Assembly (NCBI RefSeq): GCF_900110605.1
Contig: NZ_FOFI01000006.1
Location: forward strand, 62,001 to 126,000
Direction of reading: 5' to 3'
Length of the DNA: 64,000 nt
Source of the DNA: Epilithonimonas lactis
GTDB lineage: Bacteria > Bacteroidota > Bacteroidia > Flavobacteriales > Weeksellaceae
Shown here in pieces: positions 31,795 through 40,416 of this stretch. The stretch's first letter is position 1. Every line of letters starts with the position of its first letter. The notes under the pieces were generated by a model. It was not told the origin of the DNA. It did no database searches and saw nothing but the letters and a program-made list of their open reading frames with translations. The position numbers and the translations under genes are program-made.

Positions 31795-33594
31795 ATGAAT
31801 CAAAAAATAAACGAAATATTCGGGAAAGCGAGTTTTGCCATTCGGCAATTCCCTTTGGTTTTATTGATGGCTTTGTCGGCGTCGATTTGTTTGATGTTCA
31901 TCGCTGAGGAAAATTTCCGCACCAGCGAGAAAGTTTTCACGTTGACCAAACTGACTTTGGTTTCGTGTTTGGGAATTTCGTTGATGTTTGGTTTGAAAAT
32001 CCTTTCGCAGCGAATCGGAAAACAGATATTGCTCGAACTTGGCGGAATTTTATTCTTGATCGGCTTCTATTTTCTGTTGCCAAAATTGCAAAAAGATTTC
32101 ACCGAAGTGTATGCGTTTCTACTGATTCCGACTTTTATTTTGTCGCATCTTTTCGTTTCGTTTGCTTCATTTTTCGGGCAGAAAACCGAGATGCATTTTT
32201 GGCAATACAACAAGAATCTCTTCATTAATATTTTCCTCACCGTTATCTTCACTGGCGTTTTGACCGGCGGTGTAGAATTGGCGATTGTCGCGGTGGACAA
32301 GCTTTTTGATTTTAATTTTAATGATAAAATATATCTGCGCGTTTTTTATTTATTAGCCATATTCGGAAGTAGTTTTATCTTTCTTTTATTCAACGAAAAA
32401 GGTCTGGAGGATTTGGAAAAAGAAGGCAAATATCCAGTCGTTCTAAAATTCTTCACACAATATATTCTAATTCCACTCCTTATTATATATGTTGTCATCT
32501 TGTATTTCTATTCGGCGAAAATCCTCATCAATTGGGAATTGCCGCGAGGTTGGGTTTCATATCTCGTCCTCGCCTATTCGATCGTTGGGATTTTGGCGAT
32601 ATTGCTGGTTCATCCTTTAAAAGAAAATTCGGCGAAGTCTTGGGTCAAGATGTTTTCGAAAATCTTTTACTTTACCTTAATTCCATTATTGATCTTACTT
32701 TTCACCGCTATTTTTACAAGGATCCTGGAATATGGATACACGGAACCGAGATACTTTGTCGTGCTTCTTTCAATTTGGTTGGCTACTGTCGTTTTCTATT
32801 TTATCATTAATAAAAATGCGAACATCAAATTCATTCCAACAAGTCTTTTTGCCTTTGGATTGTTTGCGTTGATTTTCCCATTTCTCAATACATTTTCTGT
32901 GGCGAAACGAAGTCAGAAAAATCAACTGCTTCAAATCCTCAATGAAAATAAATTGCTTGACAACAACCAGAAAATCGATTTTACAAGACGAATTGTTGAT
33001 AGCACAGCGACGGAAATTGCGAACAAGTTTGAATTTTTGGGCAAACGAAATGAAAACGAATCCTTGTTAAAATTAATAGATATTAAAAAACAGGAAGATT
33101 TAGCCAAAGAAATCAATCAATCTACAAATTCATATTCGCTTTACTACATTGTAAAAGACCAATTTTCTAATCTTAAAAAGACAGATAAATCGACTTCGGA
33201 TTATCAAAGATTAGAATTAATTTCAAATCAACAAATTGTAGATGTTAGCGGTTACAATTATGTTTTTTACTTCAACAGATATAACCACAGCGCCAAAACT
33301 ATTGGCAATGACACGTTTGAGATCTTCGACAGAATAACGGATGAGGAACCGCAGTTCAAAGTTATTTTAAATTCTAAAGAAGAAGCTGATTTTTCTTCAT
33401 TAATCATAGATCTAAAAACAAAATACAAAGGAAAAATCGGAAAAATAAATTTACCCGAAATGGCGATGGAAGGTCATCTGGAAAAGTACCATCTCAAAAT
33501 ATCACTGGGAAATCTGATCATTGAAAAGCACAAAAAAAATCCTTTGCCAACCATAGATTTTGAAAACGCCTATTTGTTGATCAAGAAAAAGTAA
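31795..33594 (+). CDS. DUF4153 family membrane protein
   Basis: 599 aa. The first 370 residues contain about ten hydrophobic segments in the DUF4153 pattern (FPLVLLMALSASICLMFIAEE, YKNLFINIFLTVIFTGVL-like, LIPLLILLFTAIFTRILEYGYTEPRY). The remaining 230 residues are soluble and Lys/Asn-rich. DUF4153 proteins are envelope proteins of unknown function. It follows the BlaI-type gene by 31 nt and may be its target (inference). Confidence 0.85.
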   Translation: MNQKINEIFGKASFAIRQFPLVLLMALSASICLMFIAEENFRTSEKVFTLTKLTLVSCLGISLMFGLKILSQRIGKQILLELGGILFLIGFYFLLPKLQKDFTEVYAFLLIPTFILSHLFVSFASFFGQKTEMHFWQYNKNLFINIFLTVIFTGVLTGGVELAIVAVDKLFDFNFNDKIYLRVFYLLAIFGSSFIFLLFNEKGLEDLEKEGKYPVVLKFFTQYILIPLLIIYVVILYFYSAKILINWELPRGWVSYLVLAYSIVGILAILLVHPLKENSAKSWVKMFSKIFYFTLIPLLILLFTAIFTRILEYGYTEPRYFVVLLSIWLATVVFYFIINKNANIKFIPTSLFAFGLFALIFPFLNTFSVAKRSQKNQLLQILNENKLLDNNQKIDFTRRIVDSTATEIANKFEFLGKRNENESLLKLIDIKKQEDLAKEINQSTNSYSLYYIVKDQFSNLKKTDKSTSDYQRLELISNQQIVDVSGYNYVFYFNRYNHSAKTIGNDTFEIFDRITDEEPQFKVILNSKEEADFSSLIIDLKTKYKGKIGKINLPEMAMEGHLEKYHLKISLGNLIIEKHKKNPLPTIDFENAYLLIKKK

Positions 33595-33645
33595 GATTTT
33601 AAAATCATTTTTCTGAGGTCAATTTGATAAATTACAAGCACAAAA

Positions 33646-33671
33646 AAAGCGATCTAAAAATAGATCGCTTT
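33646..33671. terminator. Convergent terminator between DUF4153 and RRM genes
   Basis: AAAGCGATCTA-AAAA-TAGATCGCTTT is a perfect 11-bp stem, with A-rich and T-rich flanks on both sides, between convergent genes. Confidence 0.9.
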
Positions 33672-33690
33672 CTTGTTTTGTTAAGGAATA

Positions 33691-34050
33691 TTACCAACGG
33701 CCGCCTCCACCGCCTCCACGGTTTTCTCCACCACCGTAACCACCTCCACGGTTGTTACCACCTCCGTAACCACCACCACGGTTGTTATCGAAAGATCTTC
33801 TTGGTTTCTCTTCTCTTGGTCTAGCCTCGGTAACATTTAGTATTTTACCGTTAAATTCTTTCTGATTTAAAGCATCTAATGCTTGTTTTCCTTCTTCGTC
33901 TCCCATTTCTACGAAACCAAATCCTTTTGATCTCCCAGTGTCACGGTCAGTAATGATCTTTGCAGAAGTTACTTCTCCAAATTCTTCGAATAATTCTTGC
34001 AACTGATAATCTTTAGTTGCGTAATTGATGTTTGAAACAAAAATGTTCAT
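33691..34050 (-). CDS. Glycine-rich RRM RNA-binding protein
   Basis: 119 aa: one RNA-recognition motif (residues 1-80; RNP2 NIFVSNINY, RNP1 SKGFGFVEM) followed by an RGG/YGG-type tail (repeats of NRGGGYGGG, ending GGGGGGRW). Cyanobacterial and Bacteroidota relatives are often cold-induced mRNA-binding proteins. The gene has a long predicted 5' leader (about 67 nt) with a hairpin, which suggests post-transcriptional or cold control. Confidence 0.95.
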   Translation of the reverse strand: MNIFVSNINYATKDYQLQELFEEFGEVTSAKIITDRDTGRSKGFGFVEMGDEEGKQALDALNQKEFNGKILNVTEARPREEKPRRSFDNNRGGGYGGGNNRGGGYGGGENRGGGGGGRW

Positions 34051-34072
34051 TTTAAAAAAAAATTAAGTTAAC

Positions 34073-34105
34073 TGTTGTTTTAATATTATATCAGGAAAAA
34101 CAACA
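34073..34105 (-). promoter_or_regulatory. 5' leader hairpin of the RRM gene
   Basis: TGTTGTTTT (34073-34081) and AAAACAACA (34097-34105) form a 9-bp stem with a 15-nt AU-rich loop in the predicted leader, upstream of the RRM start. It is a candidate for autoregulation or thermosensing. Confidence 0.45.
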
Positions 34106-34123
34106 AAAGAAGATTATTGATTT

Positions 34124-34131
34124 CAAATATA
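34124..34131 (-). promoter_or_regulatory. -7 promoter box of the RRM gene
   Basis: TATATTTG on the minus strand is an exact TAnnTTTG match, 74 nt upstream of the ATG. This implies a leader of roughly 67 nt, longer than other genes here. Confidence 0.5.
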
Positions 34132-34205
34132 ATTGAGTGCAAGATACAATTATTTTTGAATAATTATATATTTTGAAAATTAATTTAAAGTGAATTGAAA
34201 ATCTG

Positions 34206-35066
34206 TCAATCCACCTGTTTTCCTCGGCTTGCTTCCAATATGCGGAACCAATCTATTGCTTCCAAATCAATCAATAATGATTTTTTCAAGTGCCGGACGG
34301 TTTCCACTTTAGAGGTTCCGATCACAGGAATGATCTTCGCTGGATGCTTCAAAATAAATGCTAACAACAGCTGGTTTTCCTCAACATCATATTTATCAGC
34401 TAGCTCTTTCAGAACATTGCTAATAATCATATTCTGGTCTGTCTTTTCCGAGAAATAATTTCCCATCACAGACCAGGCCATCGGTCTCAGACCTTTGCGC
34501 ATCAATTGCTCCAAAGTACCATCATAGAAAGCGTTCAAATGATTGACTGAGACTTCGATTTGATTTGTTACTAAAGGAAAATATTGATTCAACAGGTCGA
34601 ATTGGGAAGCAGAAAAGTTGCTCACGCCAAATTCCTTCACTTTGCCTTGGGACTTCAAAGTTTCAAAGACCTTGGCAACCTTTTCTGGATCCAACAAAGG
34701 CGACGGGCGATGCAATAGAAGAAGGTCTAGATAATCTGTTTTCAAATTGCTGAGACTTTCATCAACACAATTTAAAATATAATCAGAATCATAGTTGTAA
34801 TATTTGAGTTGCGATGGCTTTTTCTCAGAATCCATCACGATTCCACATTTGGAGATCAGTTGAATTTTATCTCTTTCGATATTCATTCCTTTCCAAGCGT
34901 TACCAAAAAGTTCTTCCGTAGTGTGACCTCCGTAAATATCGGCGTGATCGAAGGTAGTGATATCTTCCTCCAGGCAAACTTCTATCAGTTCCTGTACTTT
35001 TCTCTCGGGATGATCTGCGCCCCAAACGCCCCAACGCATTGTTCCAGCTATTAATTCTGAATACAT
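34206..35066 (-). CDS. Aldo/keto reductase (YdhF-like)
   Basis: A 286-aa NADPH-dependent TIM-barrel oxidoreductase. Catalytic residues are in place: Asp and Tyr in FDHADIYGGHTTEE, Lys in LISKCG, His in LLLLHRPSP. The C-terminal cofactor segment IIPVIGTSKVETVRH binds the adenosine phosphate. The closest resemblance is to the YdhF group. The substrate is unknown. It stands alone on the minus strand. Confidence 0.9.
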   Translation of the reverse strand: MYSELIAGTMRWGVWGADHPERKVQELIEVCLEEDITTFDHADIYGGHTTEELFGNAWKGMNIERDKIQLISKCGIVMDSEKKPSQLKYYNYDSDYILNCVDESLSNLKTDYLDLLLLHRPSPLLDPEKVAKVFETLKSQGKVKEFGVSNFSASQFDLLNQYFPLVTNQIEVSVNHLNAFYDGTLEQLMRKGLRPMAWSVMGNYFSEKTDQNMIISNVLKELADKYDVEENQLLLAFILKHPAKIIPVIGTSKVETVRHLKKSLLIDLEAIDWFRILEASRGKQVD

Positions 35067-35114
35067 ATTAATAAATTTTTACAAATATATTATGTTAAAC
35101 ACAAAATACATTGA

Positions 35115-35122
35115 TAAATTTG
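35115..35122 (+). promoter_or_regulatory. -7 promoter box of the T9SS beta-helix gene
   Basis: TAAATTTG is an exact TAnnTTTG match, 22 nt before the ATG at 35144. It argues against the upstream in-frame TTG at 35111 as the start. Confidence 0.5.
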
Positions 35123-35143
35123 ATATTCAAAAAATTTAAGTTT

Positions 35144-36574
35144 ATGAAGAAATTTACTCTTTTACTGATGTTGGGTTGTGCTTTTGCCAAGGCTCAATTC
35201 ACCAGTCCGAATAACGGAACCAGTTACACGCTGACCAGCTTATCTGCTGCTGCACCGACCGTTTTGGTGAAAAGCGGTACAGATTACACTTTGACGGCCG
35301 ACCTTACACTTTCTGCCACAGACAAACTTTTGATCGACGAAAACACAACCTTGAAAGTCAATTCTGGCATCACCATTTTTATTTATGGCGAATACAAAAC
35401 TACAGCGGGTAATTTCACAATTACAGCGACAGATATTGCTTCACCATTCAAAGGGATTCGTTTTGAGGATGGATCGGTTGCAGAAATAAGAAATACAAGA
35501 GTAGAATATGGCGGTGGCGTAAGGGTTTTATCCGCGAATTTCTTAATGGACAATTGTATCCTTTACAAAAATAATGGTGGTGTTTCTACGAGTGGTGCAC
35601 TAAGTTTTTCTAAAGGTAGTCCAATTGTGAGCAACTCTCAATTCTTAGAAAACTCAAAAGCGGCAATCGGATCAGCTGCGAACGCAACAGTTTCGGGGAC
35701 ATTCAGCAATAATTATTTTTTTGGCAATGTGACAGAAAATATCAATACACCACAGATCAATATGGGACCTGGCGGAACAGATTCTTTGAAGATCATTAAT
35801 AATACGATCATCGGAGATCGTACAAAAATAATGGTTGGTGGGATTTCAGCATCGGCGTTGGCTGGCGGAACAAACAGATTCCGAATCGAAGGAAACACCA
35901 TCAGAGATAACCGTTACGGAATTACATCCTACGCTTCTACTTCTACAGGTACTATCAAAAATAATATTATAGAAAACAACAACACCCAAAACGATGCAAA
36001 CTTGGGCGGTAGCGGAATCTCAATCTATGGCGCGAAAGATGTTGTCATTACAGAAAACCAGATCAGAGGTAATCTTTGGGGAATTACAATCTTAAGTAAT
36101 GGAACAGCCAATGTGGGAACCATTGAAAATCCTGGAAATAACATTTTCAAAAACAATGTTAACGGCGGAGAAACTGTTGCTTTATTTAACAATACGACCA
36201 ATCCAATCAATGCTGTTGGAAACTGTTGGAGAGAAGACGAACTTTCGACAGACGCAATGGTAGAAGAAGTTATAGGAAGTCAGACTTCCAACACCATAAA
36301 TTACAAACCTTATAACTGTGCATTACCATTGTCTGTATCTGATGTCTCAAAATCAGCAATGAAGATCTATCCAAACCCGAGCAAAAATCGTTTTTTCCTT
36401 GATACAGAAAATGCCGGAAATATCGTGATCCAGGACCTAAGTGGTAAAGTCGTTCATTCTGCAATCGTGAACAAGGGAAAGAACGAGATCAACACCAATT
36501 TGCAATCTGGCGTTTACATCATCACCCAACATTATGAAGGGAAAAGATCAAACACAAAACTGATCATCAAATAA
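35144..36574 (+). CDS. Secreted right-handed beta-helix protein with T9SS sorting signal
   Basis: 476 aa from the ATG at 35144. It has a signal peptide (KKFTLLLMLGCAFAKAQ) and a long Asn/Gly/Ile-rich parallel beta-helix with recurring N-x-I-x-(D/G)-N rungs (NNTIIGDRTKIMVGG, EGNTIRDNRYGITSY, ITENQIRGNLWGITIL). It ends in a type A type IX secretion C-terminal domain (MKIYPNPSKNRFFL..., GVYIITQHYEGKRSNTKLIIK). Such proteins are exported and attached to or released from the cell surface. A polysaccharide-binding or lyase-like role is possible; no catalytic residues can be assigned. Confidence 0.9.
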   Translation: MKKFTLLLMLGCAFAKAQFTSPNNGTSYTLTSLSAAAPTVLVKSGTDYTLTADLTLSATDKLLIDENTTLKVNSGITIFIYGEYKTTAGNFTITATDIASPFKGIRFEDGSVAEIRNTRVEYGGGVRVLSANFLMDNCILYKNNGGVSTSGALSFSKGSPIVSNSQFLENSKAAIGSAANATVSGTFSNNYFFGNVTENINTPQINMGPGGTDSLKIINNTIIGDRTKIMVGGISASALAGGTNRFRIEGNTIRDNRYGITSYASTSTGTIKNNIIENNNTQNDANLGGSGISIYGAKDVVITENQIRGNLWGITILSNGTANVGTIENPGNNIFKNNVNGGETVALFNNTTNPINAVGNCWREDELSTDAMVEEVIGSQTSNTINYKPYNCALPLSVSDVSKSAMKIYPNPSKNRFFLDTENAGNIVIQDLSGKVVHSAIVNKGKNEINTNLQSGVYIITQHYEGKRSNTKLIIK

Positions 36575-36597
36575 TTGATTTTGAAATCAAATCTCAC

Positions 36598-36626
36598 AAA
36601 AGCATCACAAATCGTGATGCTTTTTT
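36598..36626 (+). terminator. Terminator of the T9SS beta-helix gene
   Basis: AAAAGCATCAC-AAATC-GTGATGCTTTTTT is an 11-bp stem with a T-run, 24 nt after the stop. Confidence 0.9.
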
Positions 36627-36655
36627 CATATCCATAAATTGATTAAATTTGAGTT

Positions 36656-37213
36656 ATGAAAATCTCTATCAAAAATATGGTTTGCAACCGTTGTATTTCC
36701 GCCGTCCAGGCTATTTTTGATGAACTTGAGATTGAGATTTCCAACATTGAACTTGGTGAAGTGGAAACTAAGAATGAGATTTCCGACAAAGTTCTCCAAA
36801 ACCTGAATTCTAAACTAAAGTCCACTGGTTTTGAAATCCTGGAAGATTCATCCAAAAAACAAATCGAGAAGATCAAAAATCTGATCATCCAAAAAATATC
36901 TGAAGAAGATATCACCGAAGAATTCATTCTGACCGAATTTCTAAGTTCTGTGCTCAACAAAGATTACAGCGCGATTTCCAAGCTTTTCTCACAAAATGAA
37001 AATGTGACGCTTGAACAATATTTCATCCTTCAAAAAATTGAAAAGGTGAAGGAACTTTTGCTTTATAAGGAATTCAATCTGACAGAGATTTCTTTGAAAT
37101 TGGGTTACAAAAGTGTGCAGCATCTTTCCAATCAGTTCAAAAAGATCACAGGCTTCTCTCCTACCCAGTTTTTGAATTCTAAGGAGAAACGGATTGCTTT
37201 GGATAAGGTTTGA
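36656..37213 (+). CDS. AraC-type HTH protein with HMA-like N-terminus
   Basis: 185 aa. The first 65 residues look like a heavy-metal-associated fold: beta-alpha-beta spacing with a CxxC in KNMVCNRCISAVQAIF, comparable to the HMA MxCxxC loop. The C-terminus is a single AraC HTH region (FNLTEISLKLGYKSVQHLSNQFKKITGFSPTQFLNSK). A metal- or thiol-responsive regulator is a reasonable inference. The CxxC might instead be structural. The partner operon is not evident from neighbours. Confidence 0.78.
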   Translation: MKISIKNMVCNRCISAVQAIFDELEIEISNIELGEVETKNEISDKVLQNLNSKLKSTGFEILEDSSKKQIEKIKNLIIQKISEEDITEEFILTEFLSSVLNKDYSAISKLFSQNENVTLEQYFILQKIEKVKELLLYKEFNLTEISLKLGYKSVQHLSNQFKKITGFSPTQFLNSKEKRIALDKV

Positions 37214-37234
37214 TCACAATTTTAAAGAAAACAA

Positions 37235-37777
37235 ATGCAATCCAACCTCAAAATCCTTCGCGAACAAAAAAACCTGACCCAAACCGAATTAGCGGAAAAG
37301 TCTGGACTTTCTTTGCGAACCATCCAGAGAATCGAAGCTGGGAATCCACCCAAAGGTTTTACGCTGAAAGCGATTACAAAAGCGTTGGACATTCAACCAG
37401 AAAATTTGTTTTCTACAGGAGAGGAAAATCCGACAGTCGACAGAGCAAAACTCATCAATCTTTCTGCCTTGTGCGGATTGATCATTCCATTTGGCAGCAT
37501 TATTTTCCCAGCGATTTTGACCTACAAGACCAAAGATCCCAACAACAGAGAATTAGGGAAAAGTATTGTGAGCATTCATATCATTCTGACTTCAGTTTTC
37601 TCTGTTTTGATGATTATTTCTCCGTTTATTCAGAGGTCAATATCAATCAAATTTCCATTATTTTTGATTCCATTGATTGCCTTTATCATTACAAAAATCT
37701 GCATCATCATCAAAAATGGAATCAGCCTCAACCAAAACCAAAACATCAGTATCAAACTGAAAAACAACTTCTTATAA
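37235..37777 (+). CDS. XRE-family HTH membrane protein
   Basis: 180 aa. An N-terminal Cro/CI helix-turn-helix (LREQKNLTQTELAEKSGLSLRTIQRIEAGNPPKG, residues 7-40) is fused to a C-terminal region with three or four hydrophobic segments resembling DUF4870 (LINLSALCGLIIPFGSIIFPAI). This makes it a membrane-tethered DNA-binding protein, a common Bacteroidota arrangement. It starts 21 nt after the AraC-type gene and may be co-transcribed. Targets are unknown. Confidence 0.8.
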   Translation: MQSNLKILREQKNLTQTELAEKSGLSLRTIQRIEAGNPPKGFTLKAITKALDIQPENLFSTGEENPTVDRAKLINLSALCGLIIPFGSIIFPAILTYKTKDPNNRELGKSIVSIHIILTSVFSVLMIISPFIQRSISIKFPLFLIPLIAFIITKICIIIKNGISLNQNQNISIKLKNNFL

Positions 37778-37866
37778 ACTCTGTCATAAAACTGACGTTA
37801 AATTGTCATATCGCTTTTTAAAGTTAATTGATCTGTAAAACCGAATCTTGCAGAAAAATTTTGACA

Positions 37867-38778
37867 ATGAAGTTATTCAAAAAGATCGCACTCGGATTTT
37901 TAGTTATTTTGATATTGACAGCAATTGCAGGTTACATTTATTTTGATCAGAAATTCACGCCAGAAAAAAATTACTTGACTGTAAAAAACGAAAGTGGAAA
38001 CATCCCAATTACCTGGCTCGGAAATGATAAAAATGTTTTGCTTTTGCCCATTCATTTTTCTGGAAATTCGGAAACTTATTATCTTCAATTTGATACAGGT
38101 TCGGCTTACACTGTATTTTATTCCCAATCGATAGAGGACATCAGAGAAATTTCTATTGATAATGAGCAAGCAGAAACTTCATTCTTTGTTGGAAAAACCG
38201 AAATTTCATCAGATCAATTTAAAATATATAAAACTAATAAAGACGATAAAAGTGATTCGATAAAAATCATTGGAACGCTGGGTGCAGATGTGTTGGAAGA
38301 CCGAAAAACGCTGATCAACTTTAGAGAAGATCTCGTTGTTCTAAATGTATCCAGCATTCCTGCAGATTTCAGGAATAAGCTCATCGATTTCAAATTCAAA
38401 AAGAGAAAAATCATTATTCCCGGAATTTTGAAAGGTGAACAACGAAAATTCCTCTACGATTCTGGAACCAGCGCCTTCGAATTTTTGACCTACAAAGAGG
38501 AATGGGAAAAATTAAAGTTGAAAAATTCCAAAGTGAAGATTGAAAAATCCAAAAGTTGGAATAATGTTTTGACCACTTACACCGCCAGTTGTGATCAGAA
38601 TATCGAATTTGATCATATCAAAATTCCAGTTAAAGAATTGACTTACGTGGAAGGTTTTTCGAATGCACAATTTTCTTTGATGAAATTCTCCGGAATGTCT
38701 GGAATGCTAGGCAATAAGATATTTTTGGACAAAAGCATTTTTATAGATTGTTCTGATCATAAGATTGCAATTAATTAA
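37867..38778 (+). CDS. Membrane-anchored retropepsin-like aspartyl protease
   Basis: 303 aa from the ATG at 37867 (MKLFKKIALGF), chosen because it gives one N-terminal membrane anchor (residues 8-26). Two aspartic-protease-like motifs are visible: LQFDTGSAYTVF (Asp76) and FLYDSGTSAFEF (Asp198), each in the hydrophobic-hydrophobic-D-(T/S)-G context. The two lobes are about 120 residues apart, as in duplicated retropepsins. The substrate is unknown; the catalytic domain should face the periplasm. Confidence 0.75.
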   Translation: MKLFKKIALGFLVILILTAIAGYIYFDQKFTPEKNYLTVKNESGNIPITWLGNDKNVLLLPIHFSGNSETYYLQFDTGSAYTVFYSQSIEDIREISIDNEQAETSFFVGKTEISSDQFKIYKTNKDDKSDSIKIIGTLGADVLEDRKTLINFREDLVVLNVSSIPADFRNKLIDFKFKKRKIIIPGILKGEQRKFLYDSGTSAFEFLTYKEEWEKLKLKNSKVKIEKSKSWNNVLTTYTASCDQNIEFDHIKIPVKELTYVEGFSNAQFSLMKFSGMSGMLGNKIFLDKSIFIDCSDHKIAIN

Positions 38779-38842
38779 AGTCACAGATTTTCAAAAGATT
38801 ATTTTTAGTTCAATCACTGATTTGAAATGGATGATCTAGGTC

Positions 38843-38852
38843 CAATCGATTG
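38843..38852. promoter_or_regulatory. CAATCGATTG palindrome upstream of the GH28 operon
   Basis: A 10-bp perfect palindrome identical to the core of the 12-bp palindrome at 30570-30581, about 160 bp upstream of the GH28 start. The two sites might be bound by the same regulator, or match by chance. Confidence 0.25.
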
Positions 38853-39011
38853 AAAGAGTAAATTTTTAAACGGGTCATCAACTTTAAAATACAAAAAATT
38901 CAGGATACAGACAGTGCAGGACAATCGTTACTCATAATAATTTTAGATTGCGTTTATAAAGAAACTATTTAAAGATTTTTAGCATCTTTAAGAAAATTTA
39001 ATTCTGTCATT

Positions 39012-40415
39012 ATGAAAAAACTCGCTTTAGTTCTCCTCGCATTTCTACTGTCAATACCGCTTTCCGCTCAATACAAACCGTGGACTTCCGCAAAGCAGCC
39101 TTTAAAAGAAATTAAAGCTTTAAAGAAACAAATCAAAGCTCCAAAATTCAGAAAAGCAGACTATCTGATAACAGATTTCGGAGCAGTTGGAGATGGAAAA
39201 ACAAAAAACACGGAAGCCTTCAAAAAAGCGATTGAAAAATGCAGTTCTGAAGGTGGCGGAAGAGTTGTGGTTCCAAACGGCGTTTTCCTCACCGGTGCAA
39301 TTTATCTTGAATCTAATGTAAATCTTCATTTGACGGACGGTTCAACGATTCTGTTCAGTCAGGACAGCAACGACTACCCTATCGTTTTCACGCGTTGGGA
39401 AGGAATGGAATGTATGAATTATTCATCTTTGATTTATGCTTACGAAGAAGAAAACATTGCCGTGACCGGAAAAGGAACTTTGGATGGAAATTCAGATTTA
39501 GACAACTGGTGGTTCTGGTGTGGTGCTACAAAATATGGCTACAACACATCGCGTCCGGGAAGACAAAACCCTGCCAGAGCTAAACTTCACGAATATATGG
39601 CCAACAGAACGCCAGCAAGAGAAAGAATTTTTGGAGACGGATGGTATTTAAGACCGAATTTCGTTCAGCCTTACAAGTCTAAAAACTTTTATATGGCGGA
39701 TGTTTTGGTGAAAAATTCTCCAATGTGGAATCTGAATCCTGTTTTGTGTGAAAATGTTTTAATTGAAAGAGTAAAAGTCATCAGCCACGGACCGAATAAC
39801 GACGGTTTCGACCCTGAAGCCTGTAAAAATGTCTGGATTAAAGATTCTTATTTCGACACAGGAGACGACTGTATCGCCATCAAATCAGGTAGAGACGAAG
39901 ATGGAAGAGATATCGGTAGACCTGCAGAAAATCACATCATCGAAAACTGCGAAATGAAAGACGGTCACGGCGGTGTTGTAATTGGAAGTGAAATTGCAGG
40001 CGGTGCTAAAAATATTTACGCCATCGGAAACGTGATGGACAGCAAGAATCTTGACCGGGCATTGAGAATTAAAACCAGCTCGAGCCGTGGCGGAACGATT
40101 GAAAATGTATTTTTCTACAACACAAAAGTGGGTGCTTACAAAGAAGCGGCCGTTCGTTTCAATATGCATTATGAAAAGCCGGGAAATCACATTCCGACCA
40201 TCAGAAATATCTGGGTTGAAAATTTAACCGTTGACAAAGGCGGTAAATATGCCGTATTTTCTGATGCTTACGAATCTTCGCCAGTAACTGATTTCACGAT
40301 GATTAATGCAAAAATGGTTGGCGTTCAGATTCCTTACAAAGTAGATTATCTGAAAAATGTGACTTTAAAAAATGTAACCGTTAACGGACAGCCATTAACT
40401 GAGTTAAAACCATAA
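39012..40415 (+). CDS. GH28 family polygalacturonase/rhamnogalacturonase-like enzyme
   Basis: 467 aa with a signal peptide (MKKLALVLLAFLLSIPLSAQ). A right-handed beta-helix GH28 with the family motifs: ITDFGAVGDGKTKNTEAF at the N-terminus, SPMWNLNP, the catalytic NNDGFDPEAC and DTGDDCIAIKSGRD (the three Asp residues), GHGGVVIGSE (His) and the RIKT strand. GH28 enzymes hydrolyse galacturonate linkages in pectin. The neighbours (DUF4450, rhamnose catabolism) suggest rhamnogalacturonan or rhamnose-decorated galacturonan as substrate (inference). It is separated by 1 nt from the next gene. Confidence 0.93.
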   Translation: MKKLALVLLAFLLSIPLSAQYKPWTSAKQPLKEIKALKKQIKAPKFRKADYLITDFGAVGDGKTKNTEAFKKAIEKCSSEGGGRVVVPNGVFLTGAIYLESNVNLHLTDGSTILFSQDSNDYPIVFTRWEGMECMNYSSLIYAYEEENIAVTGKGTLDGNSDLDNWWFWCGATKYGYNTSRPGRQNPARAKLHEYMANRTPARERIFGDGWYLRPNFVQPYKSKNFYMADVLVKNSPMWNLNPVLCENVLIERVKVISHGPNNDGFDPEACKNVWIKDSYFDTGDDCIAIKSGRDEDGRDIGRPAENHIIENCEMKDGHGGVVIGSEIAGGAKNIYAIGNVMDSKNLDRALRIKTSSSRGGTIENVFFYNTKVGAYKEAAVRFNMHYEKPGNHIPTIRNIWVENLTVDKGGKYAVFSDAYESSPVTDFTMINAKMVGVQIPYKVDYLKNVTLKNVTVNGQPLTELKP

Positions 40416-40416
40416 A

